A DNA stretch of 64,000 bases. Source: Apostichopus japonicus. Taxonomy: Eukaryota; Echinodermata; Holothuroidea; Aspidochirotida; Stichopodidae. Under the pieces are notes generated by a model that worked only from the letters and a program-made list of their open reading frames with translations, made no database searches and was not told the origin of the DNA. The stretch is taken from the NCBI RefSeq assembly GCF_037975245.1, contig NC_092578.1:1933001-1997000 (forward strand), in the 5' to 3' direction. Both the position numbers and the translations under genes were made by a program. Below are positions 51,473 to 63,811 of the stretch, piece by piece; the stretch's first letter is position 1, and the number at the start of each line of letters is the position of its first letter.

Positions 51473-54400
51473 TAGGACAGTGTTTCGTCAAGTGAGAGTA
51501 TATAGATTCTACACACGGAGTTTTACCAAAGGGCCACAGAAGCGATAAAACATATCTCTCATAAACACTCTTCGTGATCCATGAAGGGTACCGTAGACGC
51601 TGACTCTCATGTTAAGGGCCAAAGTAAACATGGATGAAAAAGTAAAATAGAAAGGTTTTTATGTTTTGAAATTTGAATTAAACATGAAGACGCAGCTTAT
51701 CGTTAGTTTGAGTTTCAATAAGCGCACTCACCTGCTGATTCTGTGACCATGTCTCTTATGGGTGTTGCCGTTTGTCTATGCATATTCATATAAGGCTTGT
51801 GACACTGATTTCAACGGTTGGTTCATGAATCCCTGTAAAGTTTATATAGAAACGATATACATATCAGCACATATACTTTGACATCATATTAACACCCAAA
51901 AATGAAGTGAGGAATGATTTGTGACATAAATGCTTGCTACATAAATAAAACTTGATATGAAATTAAGTCACCAAACAGTATATTTCGTGTAAACAAAGAA
52001 AATGATACCTATAGTCAAAAGGACAATGGTCCGACTGATTTGAAACCACGCCAGACAGTGTCATTGTTTTGTTAGTACTCCCGTCAGTCAAATCTTGAAA
52101 TAACCATTGTCACCCAACAACCCCCCCCCCCCCGCCCCACCCCCACGTCTGTTCCTCTCACTTCCCTTTTTCTAAAGTGACTTTTAAATGCCACCTTCAG
52201 ATGTTCATGAAATCATCATATCGAAACAAGTTGTGTGAAATAATAAACACATACAATAATAAAACTGGGCTACTATACAGCAGATGTAATCAGGGAATTA
52301 TATGAAAAGAACGCTATAGGGAGGTTAAACTGTGCACTGATATGGCAGTTGTCATGTGCCAAACGGCAGGACTGCCACGTAATTGTAAACAAACGCTAAA
52401 AGTATTTATTTGATACCATCAGTTTTAAAGCAAAGTAGAATAATACTACTGTGACACTCGTTTATTTTGATGTGACGAGAGCCACTCGAAAGCCAATATT
52501 CATATTTAGACTAGTAACATCTTCTCAAGGACATAGCCAACTTCCAGATGAGATTGAGGTGGTTGGGTGGGTAGGTGGGTGGGAGGGCGAGGGGGATAGG
52601 GCGGTCTAATCTGTTTCACTTCTAATAATATATTATTTACTTCAGTTGCATAACTAACATCGATTGTTGATGATGATGATGAAATGATCCAAAAACGAAC
52701 GTTTTGCGTGTGTAAACAGTTTCCTCCTTCGTATATCATATTACAGACCGTCTAGAAGCCCCTCACCTTTCCCCGCCCAAACCAGAACTTTACTTTCCCT
52801 CATACACGTACACACACACAGTGGCAGTATCAAGGAAGTGGAAACCGCTGGACTTCTTACTTAGAAAAAAATACGAAAGGATGAATACCAACGGCCCAGA
52901 TACTCAAGGATCTTGACTGCTCTTTAGAGCAAACAACTAGACACTTTGATGATAGAATGAGGAGGTATGTTGACCGAAGGTGACCGGTCACCATGGGGTA
53001 ACCAGGTAACCAGATCACTCTAGACACGGAGAGCGAGTGTGCAGATGTTATGAGAAGACAGGTAAGTTCGTCGCTCGTCAGTGTCCAACCAGGTAAGTTT
53101 TGGAGTAGACGTTGATGAAGTAAATAATTCAAACGTAAAAATTACCAGGGCAGCAAACAATTACAATATTACGAGGTTTGTCTGATAGAGCAGCAAGCTG
53201 AAACAGTGTTTTCCTTTGACACTGAGCAATGAAAGTACATTAGAGGAGATTGGAACTGAAACTACATTGTTTATCTACTGTGACTAAAAATCCAATCATA
53301 ACAATTATGGCGTTAATACTTGAAACGTCATGCAAAACTGGATGTTTGGTAAACTTTCACAGATTGTCCCTCCCACTGTAGTGATATGTATATAAACACT
53401 GGAAGACATGTGTCGCATACACACTGCACTGAAGAAATGGACCCAGTTGAAATTTCAAAATTGGACTTCAACTACTCCCAAACCAAAGAGGAACAGGAGG
53501 GAGGGGAAGGTGAAGGAAGATGAAGAATAGAAAGGAAGGTGTCCTGTAATCACTAAGGGTACAGGAACACAAGGAATCAAATCATTGATGTGGTACAGTG
53601 GAAGGAGCCCCCCCCCCCCCTAATTGACCTTATCCATCGTTAGTTATACTCAGTTCCAGCTTCTCAACAGTGCACACACACTAGATAGGTAAACAGATAC
53701 GCAGAAAAGCTAAGGTATATCTGATGTAAATTTGTGCAGAACACGTCGGCTTATAGTGCCGCTCCTCGGGTTTAGTAATGAACGTAATTTGTCGAGCATT
53801 GTGTATAAATGTGGCACATGTACTATAAGTTAACATGTATATCAAGCATGTTCACGTTTATTTGGGTTATGGGAGCCGTTATGATGCAAAACTGCCATCA
53901 AGCCATCTTAAACATTTTTTTACAGATCAGTAAAACGTCTGCCTTACTACTAGGCCTTCATAAATGTTGGGGATCAATGTGATTGGTCGCCGGTACATCG
54001 TAAGGAACGACTTACGGGAATCTTAACTCACTCTTAGTACTTTACGAGATGCAACTTACAAGGCCTGGGAAGTGCCATTTCAAGCGATCTGGGAGGCTTT
54101 TTCGGCCAAATGTTGGTGGCGCTATACGCTTAGATAGTTTGCCTACAGACTTCGCCCTCCCTTGGCAAATTTCTCGCTCGCCCCTGACGTCAAGCATGAT
54201 GGAATCTCTTTTCTCATAGGGTTATGATGACTTAAAGTACAACAAAGAACAGCATGTTCCAAAGTCATATTAATCGTTTTGCCTCCTTATTTCATCATAG
54301 TAAAAGGATTCTTGTAATTATTCATCTATTATGTCTGTCTAATTGCTACAAACGGCTGATATACCCCTACTATGGGAGTTTCAATGAGTTGGATGTAGTT

Positions 54401-54548
54401 GAGGTATATGACCATAAGATAAGTGTGCGCGCATGTTTTGCGTTGTGTGTCATAGGTGCTTTCAGTTAAATATGTATTAAGATTATATATTTGAATATGA
54501 CATTACGGATGATCGAGGTGGGATACTGTTGAAGCGATGTACATCATT
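51473..54548. other. Non-coding stretch
   Basis: Contains poly-C at 52121-52134 and 53609-53620, a GGTGG-type patch at 52558-52585, and the perfect 14-bp palindrome GGTGACCGGTCACC at 52979-52992. The 91-codon minus-strand frame at 52857-53132 has no recognisable family signature. Confidence 0.45.
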
Positions 54549-54597
54549 GGGGAGGGGGAGGGGGAGGGGAGAAGGTAGGGGAAGGGAGGGGAGGGGG
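54549..54597 (+). repeat. G-rich tract, quadruplex-prone
   Basis: At least six G runs of four or five separated by A or GA. The overlapping Pro-rich minus-strand frame is an artefact. Confidence 0.7.
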
Positions 54598-56289
54598 TTT
54601 TATGTATAAGAGAAAGGTTAATTTTATAAAATAGGCCTTTGTTAAAATCAGTTTTGCAAGTAAACCAAATACAATTCAGGTTCGGAGGTGGATACTCTTT
54701 CACATTCACAGTTTTTAGGTGGCAGCAGACTACAACGTTATACGAACATGGCTTCATTTTTTTATCATACTGAAAATACTCTTTAATTATATTTCCAGGA
54801 TGACTTGATCTGTAAATACTCGAGAAATCGCTACGCTGGACGAGAGATAGTTTCAATGTTTCATACAGTGGAATCGGATGTTAGCTGTTAAGTTAAAATA
54901 ATTATTTTAACACAATGATACAATGTTCGCAGCCGTATTGTATGACTAGAGTTCGTCTTACAAGGGAATGGACTTTGCTGCTTTGTGCTACAGTTGTATG
55001 CACAACGGGTTTGCTGTACTGTATTTATAAATAAAAGAACTTAGTCACTTGAGGTATGTCATACTGGTATATAAACTCAAGACCCTCTTACCCCCCCCCC
55101 TCCCTCCCTTGCCACACGATTCCTAGAAAAAAGCAGAAAATTACATTTACACCTATAAGTGTATTATTTCCAAACAAGAAGCAAAATTTATCTACAAAAA
55201 AATTGAGAAGCTCTTTCAAAAAGTGCCCACCCCTCCCTCTTCCTACCCTCCCTCTTCCGACCCCTCTCTCCTAATGCTCCACCATATTTAGACTTGAGAC
55301 CGTCTGTTAACTAATAGTTGAAGGACATTAAAATGACGTTTATACAAGACTAATTAGGCACCTTGACTTCTCTCCCCCCTTGAAACGACTCTATATATGG
55401 TTCAGGGAGAGTTTAGTAATTTCAAACACTACTTCATGTTCTTGACATCATATTTATCCTTCACTTCAGGAGTTTTCAGGAGATTGAAGATCAACTTAAA
55501 CAAGACATTCATTCCTGCCATTTCCGAGGAGCAAGATCCGCCCACAATGGACCAAAATGCCAATAAACGGAAAGTACATGTTGTTTATTTCTAATCGATT
55601 AGTAAAATGAATGTGTAGTAACCATAGTAACCTATACATTTTCTATTGGACTGCAATAGAGGAAATAAAATATGAGACTAGTAAATGATTGATAAGAAAC
55701 GATATGAATCTTGTTTTATAAGAAGAGAAATGTTGAGATATTTGATTCAAGCTCCCGATATTATGTACCGGAAGTAACTGTATGCAGTGCACGATGGGAA
55801 GTAATGTCGGTTCTGTGTTTGTTCTGAGAAGGACAAATGAAAATATTTTCTTTGACGTATTTTGGATCCCGCTGACAGCACCAGTTGAATGGATCTTTGG
55901 GATCTAACAGTGTGCGACATTTCCATTAAAATGTTGTAAAACATCGACAAATACTTTAAGATCATTACGTTCACTAATAGTGTGCATTAATGTGAAAGAA
56001 ATGTTGCCAATGCAATCCGTACGTAAATCACCAATAAAGTAATTGATTAAGTTAAAACCCTGCTCCTTCCCTTATAATTCTGTCCGTTTACAGGTATTAC
56101 AACTCTTTAAATTTTGACAAACCATCAAACTCGGGCTTACTGACTCTGCATGTAAATATAATGCTAATTTATATGAAGCTAAAACGGGTGATTTAAAAGA
56201 TTATTAATACACTCAACCTAGTCATCCCCTCTCCAACTCCTTCGCTAGCCTACCCGCCCTCTATTGATAAAAGTAATTCCAGACATTTC
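54598..56289. other. Non-coding stretch
   Basis: C-rich patches at 55090-55110 and 55225-55270; otherwise AT-rich sequence without a gene or bounded repeat that I can support. Confidence 0.4.
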
Positions 56290-56296
56290 ACCTCTC

Positions 56297-56434
56297 TACG
56301 GTGGCTTAATAGGAACATAGGAAAGAGACAAAATTGAGGTAAAAAGCCAAAATTTCGAGATTAAAAGTTTAACTTTTGAGATAAAAAGTCTAATTTTTGA
56401 ATTATTTTCTCCTATGTCCATATTAAGCAACCGT
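56297..56434. mobile_element. 138-bp MITE with 7-bp target duplication
   Basis: The left end TACGGTGGCTTAATAGGAAC and the reversed right end ACGGTTGCTTAATATGGAC match well over about 25 bp. ACCTCTC flanks both sides exactly (56290-56296 and 56435-56441); an eighth base differs. The inside repeats AAAAGT and TTTGAGAT words. Superfamily open; the 7-8 bp duplication would suit hAT. Confidence 0.65.
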
Positions 56435-56897
56435 ACCTCTCCTTGAAATTCACAACATTTTTGTGTGTGTAAGCTCTGTAGTGACACAATAAAAACTGAG
56501 ACATATATGCCTAACTTGCCTCATTGCTTTCACCACTGGCATTCATCATTTGAAATACATCCATGCATTACATGTCATCTTTGTAATTTACATATAAATT
56601 GTTTCTGAGTTACGGTGGTAATGTTACCTTCCATCCTGCCTTTATTAGATTCATGTGTACAATAATCCTAAACCTCTGTACCAAACATCTACGCGTTTTA
56701 TTGATGAATGAAATGGAGGGGGGAAAGCTACAATACTTTGACACAAAAAAAGGTAAAGGCAAATCATTTGAAAAACAAAGCAGTTATACCCGTAGTAACA
56801 TGACCTTAATCCAAACAGTTCCATTTTTATCACATGAACTTAAACGTCTGCTGTATAGACCCCAACTATAGCACGCTATCATTGAAAAGTTTCTTGA

Positions 56898-57115
56898 GAT
56901 TACGTAATCGACCTGCCTTGGTCGTAAAATGAACTTTTTTACCAATTAGTCTACAACGCCCGCCACATATTTTTTCTTGTATGAGGGTCTTTGTGTGACA
57001 TGAACATATTTTCACAAAGTGTTTACACATAGAGCTTACTGGTGTTAAGAAGCTATGCAGGCTAATTATAGAGCCTGTGGTCGATTTACGACCGTGGCAG
57101 GCCGATTACATAATC
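56898..57115. mobile_element. Inverted-repeat element upstream of candidate promoter
   Basis: The left arm GATTACGTAATCGACCTGCC to 56928 and the right arm at 57085-57115, reversed, GATTATGTAATCGGCCTGCC, agree at about 27 of 31 positions. GATTACGTAATC is itself a 12-bp palindrome. The spacer is about 156 bp. AAAGTTT lies outside both arms, so the true ends may be some 12 bp further out. Confidence 0.55.
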
Positions 57116-57206
57116 ACAAACTTTCCCAGCTTGAGCGTGTTATAATTTTAGCCAATAAAAGCAGATCTTTTAACAGCTTGGCCTAGTACGTACGGCCCTG
57201 AAAACA

Positions 57207-57214
57207 TATAAAAT
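57207..57214 (+). promoter_or_regulatory. TATA-like box of a candidate gene
   Basis: TATAAAAT lies 25 bp before an ATG that opens a short exon. A CCAAT word is at about 57151. If this box is used, the start site falls at or very near the ATG, which leaves almost no leader; an upstream start near AATAAAAG at 57153 is an alternative. Confidence 0.3.
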
Positions 57215-57238
57215 CTAAAGAGCGCCCCAGCAATTCAT

Positions 57239-57260
57239 ATGTCGTCTGCTAAGCGTACGA
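57239..57260 (+). CDS. Candidate first coding exon
   Basis: ATG followed by six codons reads MSSAKRT, and the exon would end in phase 1 at GTAAGTG (57261), a near-perfect splice donor. It sits at the point where CpG content drops. The base at -3 is C, so the initiation context is weak. A frame-compatible acceptor (TTGTGTCAG) lies 599 bp downstream. Nothing in the seven residues identifies a family. Confidence 0.3.
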
Positions 57261-57859
57261 GTAAGTGAAAACGATTTGGGCAAGTGAAAAATTCCCATCC
57301 ATGACAACACGGTACGCAATATGATCACAGGAAGTAAAGGAAAGCAAAGCTAAACGATCAGAAATAACTGACTTTCTGGATTTAGGAACAATAAAACAGT
57401 TGATTGCATAAACGACCAGAAATTTCACAGAAGTAAGTCCATTTTACTCAGGTGATCATTTTCTGGCACTATATTCATGGTAAAGTTCAAACGTTAGCCT
57501 AGGCCTAGCTCACTTGGGAGTCACGAATATCATGTCCAATATAGGCTAGTAGTTACAGTAGTACAGGCTACCTAGTAGTAGTAGTAACTAGTATTACAAC
57601 TAACGAGTAACGTTAGGACACTTACACTACAGTAAAGTAACAGAAACAGGCCTTATGTAAGGGGTAATGCTAGGCCTGGTGTTTTGATATGTTGAAACTT
57701 TGTCAATAAAACAAAGTATCACATAGCTAATCATCCCAACAACCTTATTCACTGGGTAGTTTATGTTACACTGTTTCCGTACTACTAGTAGTAATACTAT
57801 AGTAATAGTATAGATAAGACTGTAAAGAAGACCTTGTGCGGGGAACACATTTGTGTCAG

Positions 57860-57954
57860 TTATCCCTCCGAAAAATGTCAGTGATCAATTATTGAAATCT
57901 GTGCATATTTTATATGTTTGCAAAGTGTTCCTGCACAAAAATATTTGGTTGAAG
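57860..57954 (+). CDS. Candidate second coding exon
   Basis: Between the acceptor-like TTGTGTCAG and the donor-like AAG/GTAACA lies a 95-bp open block that joins in phase to the candidate exon at 57239. It reads through IPPKNVSDQLLKSVHI and ends in IWLK in phase 0. The residues are not low-complexity. I do not recognise the protein. A following TTTTTTTTACTACAG at 57981 cannot be its acceptor because the intron would be only 27 bp, so further exons are unplaced. Confidence 0.25.
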
Positions 57955-60900
57955 GTAACAGTTTTTTTTTTTTTACTACAGGGCTTTAATATCTGTCGTG
58001 TGTGTATAAATGTCATGGTTGGACACTTGCGGGCCCTCTCGTAGGGTCTGCCGTACTTGCTGTTGATCAGCGTCTCTAGGATATGTTAGTATGACTGCAT
58101 GAGGACTCACTCCTTGGGTGTTACAAATTATAGGGGGTGTCACATTGTCCAACCACTCTATGCATCCAGTATACTATTTGAGAAGTTTGTGCAGTGCAAA
58201 GACCTTGAGTTTTTTTAGCGTTGATAATATCCAGTTGTTGTTGTGCAGCCATACTAGTAATTTTTCAATTGAAAACTTATACAAGGTAAAATATAAACAC
58301 CTCAGTTATTTACTGAGCACTACAGTAGTCTTTACTGATACTAAATAGACTCAGCTTTGTTTACATAAAAATATTTAACAATTTTACAGGAATAAAATTC
58401 AGCAATACTTATAATGCAGTCCTCATAACACTAAATCCCATACTTTCTACCTGTGGTTACAATACTTGAACTACTGGAAGAAAGGAGGCCAAGTTGTTGC
58501 ATTCTGGGAAGAGGACTAAGTCGAGGATCTTCCTCCGTCAGTTTGTGGGAACATTATTTTGAATGGTATCTAGACTGTTATCAGATCTGAAGTTTAAAGG
58601 GCAATATACCTTGTATACAATCAGAATGGTTGAGGAACTGTTCACCATATATGATCAATTTGCCTTTCTGTGCTCAAATCTGAGTAGCCAAATGGACAAA
58701 TCACAGACAAGAATGTTTTTCCGTTTCTTACAACTGTTGAAACAACCCCAAAATCCGGACATGTTGTTTTAAAATTTTATAAATCCACGTTCAGGAAAGA
58801 TTAAATAAAGGACTGTCTGGATAATCTGTTCCCTAAGTGTGTCTGAAAATATTTAAAGTATATTATAAAGTTTACTTTGATATCTACACAGTACGATAAA
58901 GGCAGATAATGACTTCAGACTGGCATAATTTGTCAGGGGCATTGGGAGGACACAGATATTTTGAAACTAAAATAACATTGCATCCAGGCTGATAAAGGTC
59001 CATGTGAGAAAAAATAGCATAGCTTAAAAAGATTAAACATTTATATCATTTCTTTTTATTCATGAACATCAAATCACTTATTTTATTTTGACAACTGGCT
59101 TAATATTTCTTCACATTGCTTCAGATGTGGACTGGCCATGATTCTAGATAGGCCTAGCTATTGGTTTGAACATCTTAATTCACATTGTATAGTCTCTCGT
59201 ATTAGAATGAACTGACTTCCCTTTTTTCGTTCATGGTTCCAATATATGCCACACAGTATGTATAAGCAAGGAGCTTGCAGAAATAATTAGCAATTATACT
59301 AGGTCATTGGCAATGTTGTTTACCAGATTTACCAAAGCTTTTCTAATAGACCAGTGCAAAACATGTAATTAATGTAATTTAGCATCTTCATTAGCCAGTT
59401 AGTTCATAACCTGGTTCAGACTAAATATTAATATATGGTGAATCTGGTCATATTTCCAAAGATGTGTGGACGTTTGCTGTTATTCCTATGCAAGCTTTGT
59501 GTGTTCACTTCCAGGTATATAACTACTCTGTAGCATATATACTGTGTGACATACAGTACTTGTTTGTGTGTTGATCACTTGAGCAGTTTAAATACTTGAT
59601 GCTGCAGTAGTCTAATAACTTGCTTTTAATCATGGCTCTGAACCCAATTTTTAATAGAAATACCATCATTAAAATTCCACTCAAGAGACAAGAAAATTAC
59701 AGATAAAAAATATTAGAGACTATGATTGATATTAAATGGCATTTGACTAAAATATCAAATGCGATGCACATGTTTTTGGACATGTGTAATCCTTTTAAGG
59801 ATAGGTTAAGTCTTCTTCTCCATGGTGACCTAAAGACATCAGGAATCATCAGCAAAAGATCTCAGATCCCCCTGCCACTGCACCCATTCTTTTAACATTA
59901 GTCATTGTTAATTGACAAATTGTTCATTAAATTTGGAGTGAGTCTGCTACTAAAATTAGTGTTAAGTCACTCACTTCGCTTTGAGTAGTCATCAATTTTA
60001 TGTCAGTAATTATGTCAGTATATTAGACATGGTTTAGTAAGCTTAACAGCCACACTGAACAGCTTTCATCTGAAATTAATTAAAAAATGACTGAACTCCT
60101 GATGTTAAGTACCCCTGAAGTTATTTATGTCAAAGTACAACTTGCTTGACAAAAAACATACTGTACAATATTCCACTACCTACTGTACACGCAATAATGC
60201 TAATGTAAATAAAGCACACTTTGTGTGCATTCGTAATTTTACCATAGCAACGCTAAGTAAAGTCCATGGCAAAGATTGTCAGCAAATTTGTTCGAACATA
60301 GTTTTCACAAAACAATCAGTAATTGTGTAAAGTGACATCAAACTCAACCCTGGTCTATAATTTGTAATGTGTTAGGGTAGTGTACATTAGCTCTGTTGTT
60401 ATTTGTTTTTTTCCAATGTATATAAAGAGTGAAATGCCAAAATTGTTCTATCTACCTTTTGTTGTTCTGTTTGTTCAAGTCACATAAGAATGTTCTACAC
60501 AGTATGGCTCAAATTTACATTTCCACTCATTTACTGTTAAGTAGACTTCTAAACTGTATCTTACTGTATAACAACACACTGTAACAGTCCCATTACGTAC
60601 AATGGTACAGTAACTCTACAGAAATTGAACAGTTTCATCAGATTTTAGGTAACATACATTAGAGATTCATCTAGTACTGTAATTCGGAGTCAATTGTGTG
60701 GCATTATAAGTTTTTTTTGGGGGGAGGGGCCATGTGCAGAGTAACACTCTACCGTGCTACTTGAATTTGCTGTACAACAGAATTGTAACAATCTGTTGGT
60801 AACATGTTTCACCATCAAAGGTTACTTTAATCCCTTAAAAACCGCACCTCCCATAAAAATGATAAAAACCAATAAAATGAAGCATAGACTTGGTACCTTG

Positions 60901-61330
60901 GGCAGATATGAAAATATTAAAACATTGCTTTAATTTTGTGGGACACAAATTTTTCTAATACAGTATGTATTAAAATCTCTAACTTTGTTGTAGTCAAATG
61001 GTTGTTTTATTACCTATAGTTTTCTTTGAAAGGTACTGAGGAATTTTAAATATTACTGTACATGGTTTGACCAATAATGAAAATGTTAAAAATTAATGCA
61101 GACTACATCTTTATTTAACCTACTATATTTGTACTACTTTTAGAAGAAAATGTAATATAATAATTAAAATTGAAATCTACAGAAATTTGTGACAGTTTTT
61201 AATATCTGTATGATTCATACTGTTTCTATTAGTGTATCATACCGTAGAGAATCCTGTATGAAACACTACACTTTGGATGTAAACATCATGTACAGTATAT
61301 ACATGAAGGCCACTGTCATTCAAAGTCACG

Positions 61331-61365
<35 letters not shown>
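61331..61365. repeat. (AT)n microsatellite
   Basis: About 16 AT units; it places an Ile/Tyr run in an overlapping frame that is not a gene. Confidence 0.9.
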
Positions 61366-61367
<2 letters not shown>

Positions 61368-63779
61368 TATTTCAGGCAAATTCATAGGTAATGAGTAGCA
61401 ATGATTGGTTACAAGGAGGGGATACAAGTATCAGAACGAGGTCATGTACTTTCTGTCCCATAGGGATATGTTTTGATGCAAGCTGTGCCCAATCCTCAGT
61501 AATCCTAAGTATCAACAATAATATCAACACCAGTATGTTGTAGCTCCATTCACCAATTCAGATCGGTGCTATTCCATCAATCCTATTAAATTAATATCCA
61601 GTAAAAGCTTTTATGTACTGTACAGGGTCATTCACAACCCGAGAACAGAACCAAATTGGCCATATGCAATCGTGACTGAAACAGGTACTATCGTTCAGCT
61701 TCTGTTCATATCATCAGCAAATCAGAATCCGAGTAGAAGATTCATCTTGCGAACCAAAGTCAACACTGCATAGAGATATAGCTGGTTTCTTCACTACTGA
61801 TGCGTCTAATTGGCATTTGAAGTTCAGCATTAAAGAATGTTTCATTCGCCTGTAGGTGATCATGTTAATTACTTTTAAAAAATGCTATATTTTGAGATGC
61901 AGAGGATTGTACTCATAATTGTACACAATATGGCAGCAATCACTTAATAAGATCTAGGAGAAAGAACATACCAGACTTGAATGCTAAAAATTATGAAGCC
62001 TTCTCGAGGTACAACCATTGCAGTGTTAGACAGTCTGACAAACTGTACAACATCGTTTCAAAAATTGTACACCCATACACATACAGAATCTAGAGTACTG
62101 TTTCAATTGCCTGTGATAATACCAGGCCAGGGCAGCTCAGGCAGGTCAAAGGATAATACAAACACAAGTTGGTATCACAGAACTTTATGAATCCCCAGTG
62201 GCTTACCAATGTAAATAATCCAGAGATTTTTCCATGAAGTGACTGATTTTTTGGCCATTGAATTAATAATTATATACTATTGAATATTGTGTTTGCCAGT
62301 GATAAATATGGGACATACAAAATTATTCAGGCTTCTCTTCTTTTTCTCTATGAATTAGTCGGACTGATTTAATCACATTGTTACACCCTGAAGTGTTACA
62401 TATATAGGTGAGTAGTGATTTAAAGTGCTGTACTGAAAGTACACCCTATGTATAGCACTGAATAGTACTGAGAGAAGATTGTTTCTAAGATAATATTTGT
62501 TACTTTTGTTATTTTGCATATTCTGCCCCAAAAAATGAGGTTAGAGACTTATGTATCTGCTATGACAAGTTTGTAGGCCTATAGTCTCTGTTTCGATAAT
62601 CAGCTTGATAAGCACTTTTTGCATTGGAAGTTTTGAACACATATCAAGTCTGTAGGCAGTAAATATCTCTAGAGGTTGTGCTACATGTGCGGTATACAGA
62701 GTTTGTTGCTCAAACACAACTACAAATAGTTTAAATCTAAATTTAACCTACAGTATATACATGTATTTTACACTGCATTGATTCATGTCCGTAAACATTT
62801 CCCTAATATCAAGTTACCAACATAACATGTACAGTACTCAAGATTATGTTCCAAAAATATATCAGGAAACTGCATATCTGATTTTGGTTGTCGAAACAGA
62901 AATGTGGTCGTCTCTGACAATCGAACATTGGTTAAAATTTTAGCAATAGTTTTGATGCTTGCACGTTGTACTTTTCATTGGTCTTAAAAATTGATATTGC
63001 TGGAAAAGTATCAGGTCATCTATTAATGGTGAATATGTAAACAGTAAAGACCAAATCATTGTGGTCATATTTGATATTGTTTTTGTCCTTAATTTGTGCT
63101 TTGTTTTTTACATTCTTGTTTTAACTGTTATCATTCTAGTCCCTTATGTTACTAATTAGCATGTATAATATATGTTTAAGGTTTTCAAAAGTACTTTTCG
63201 GAAGGTTCTGATCCTCCAAATTATTCACATCGAGAAATGCTAAATTAAAATGTTGATGTCTTGGAGAGACAAACTGCTTTGATATTGGCTTTAAAATGCT
63301 CATTGGAGTATAGCAACACAAGTGACCATTCTTTGACTTCCTACTGTAGCATATTTGCTGGCAATATTTCTGTATTGAGGACTACAGTTGTGATAAAAAT
63401 GTACAGAATTACACAAAGAAACATGTGATAATAGTAATTTAAAAAAAAAAATTAAATACAGTATCCAATAAAAATGTGTCAAAATATGTGACAAATCAAA
63501 GAAAATTTCTGAATTTATGAGTGACTACATCCTAGCCCATATTATATATTTAGAGAAAGATAATGATGGGTCCATTGGATGCCAAACACTAATAATTTCT
63601 TGAATTATTTGGAAAACTTGCTTCACTACACTGTATTAAAATCTATTGTGGTAAATATTGACAATTGGACACATCAGTTTGCTTTGTCTCCTTGTAAAAA
63701 TGAAATGTTTACATTTTCATGAAAAATATTAAACACAACTGCAGCAAGGCATGTCACTTCACTCTGGTTAAAAGAAACC

Positions 63780-63811
63780 TCCTCCCCCTCCCCCCCCCTC
63801 CCCCCCCCCCA
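63780..63811. repeat. Poly-C tract
   Basis: Three C runs of 5-10 separated by single T, followed by a short A run. Confidence 0.9.

Larger units (their letters stand above)
2215..54192. promoter_or_regulatory. Sixteen dispersed TGACGTCA (CRE-type) palindromes
   Basis: Exact 8-bp palindromes start at 2215, 3826, 5632, 7192, 10732, 12041, 15895, 16836, 20518, 29801, 32160, 34123, 39924, 47297, 49222 and 54185. This is the full cAMP-response element bound by CREB/ATF bZIP factors. The flanking sequences are not alike, so these are not copies of one repeat, although A on the 5' side and T on the 3' side are favoured (ATGACGTCAT at 5631, 12040, 16835, 34122, 49221). The site at 47297 lies inside a MITE. 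Binding is not shown by sequence alone; only the word excess is directly seen. Confidence 0.6.

Noticed and set aside
57982-58044. Third exon joined at TTTTACTACAG
   Set aside because: The intron from 57955 would be 27 bp, too short for splicing; the block also stays open without splicing, so it may just be read-through sequence.
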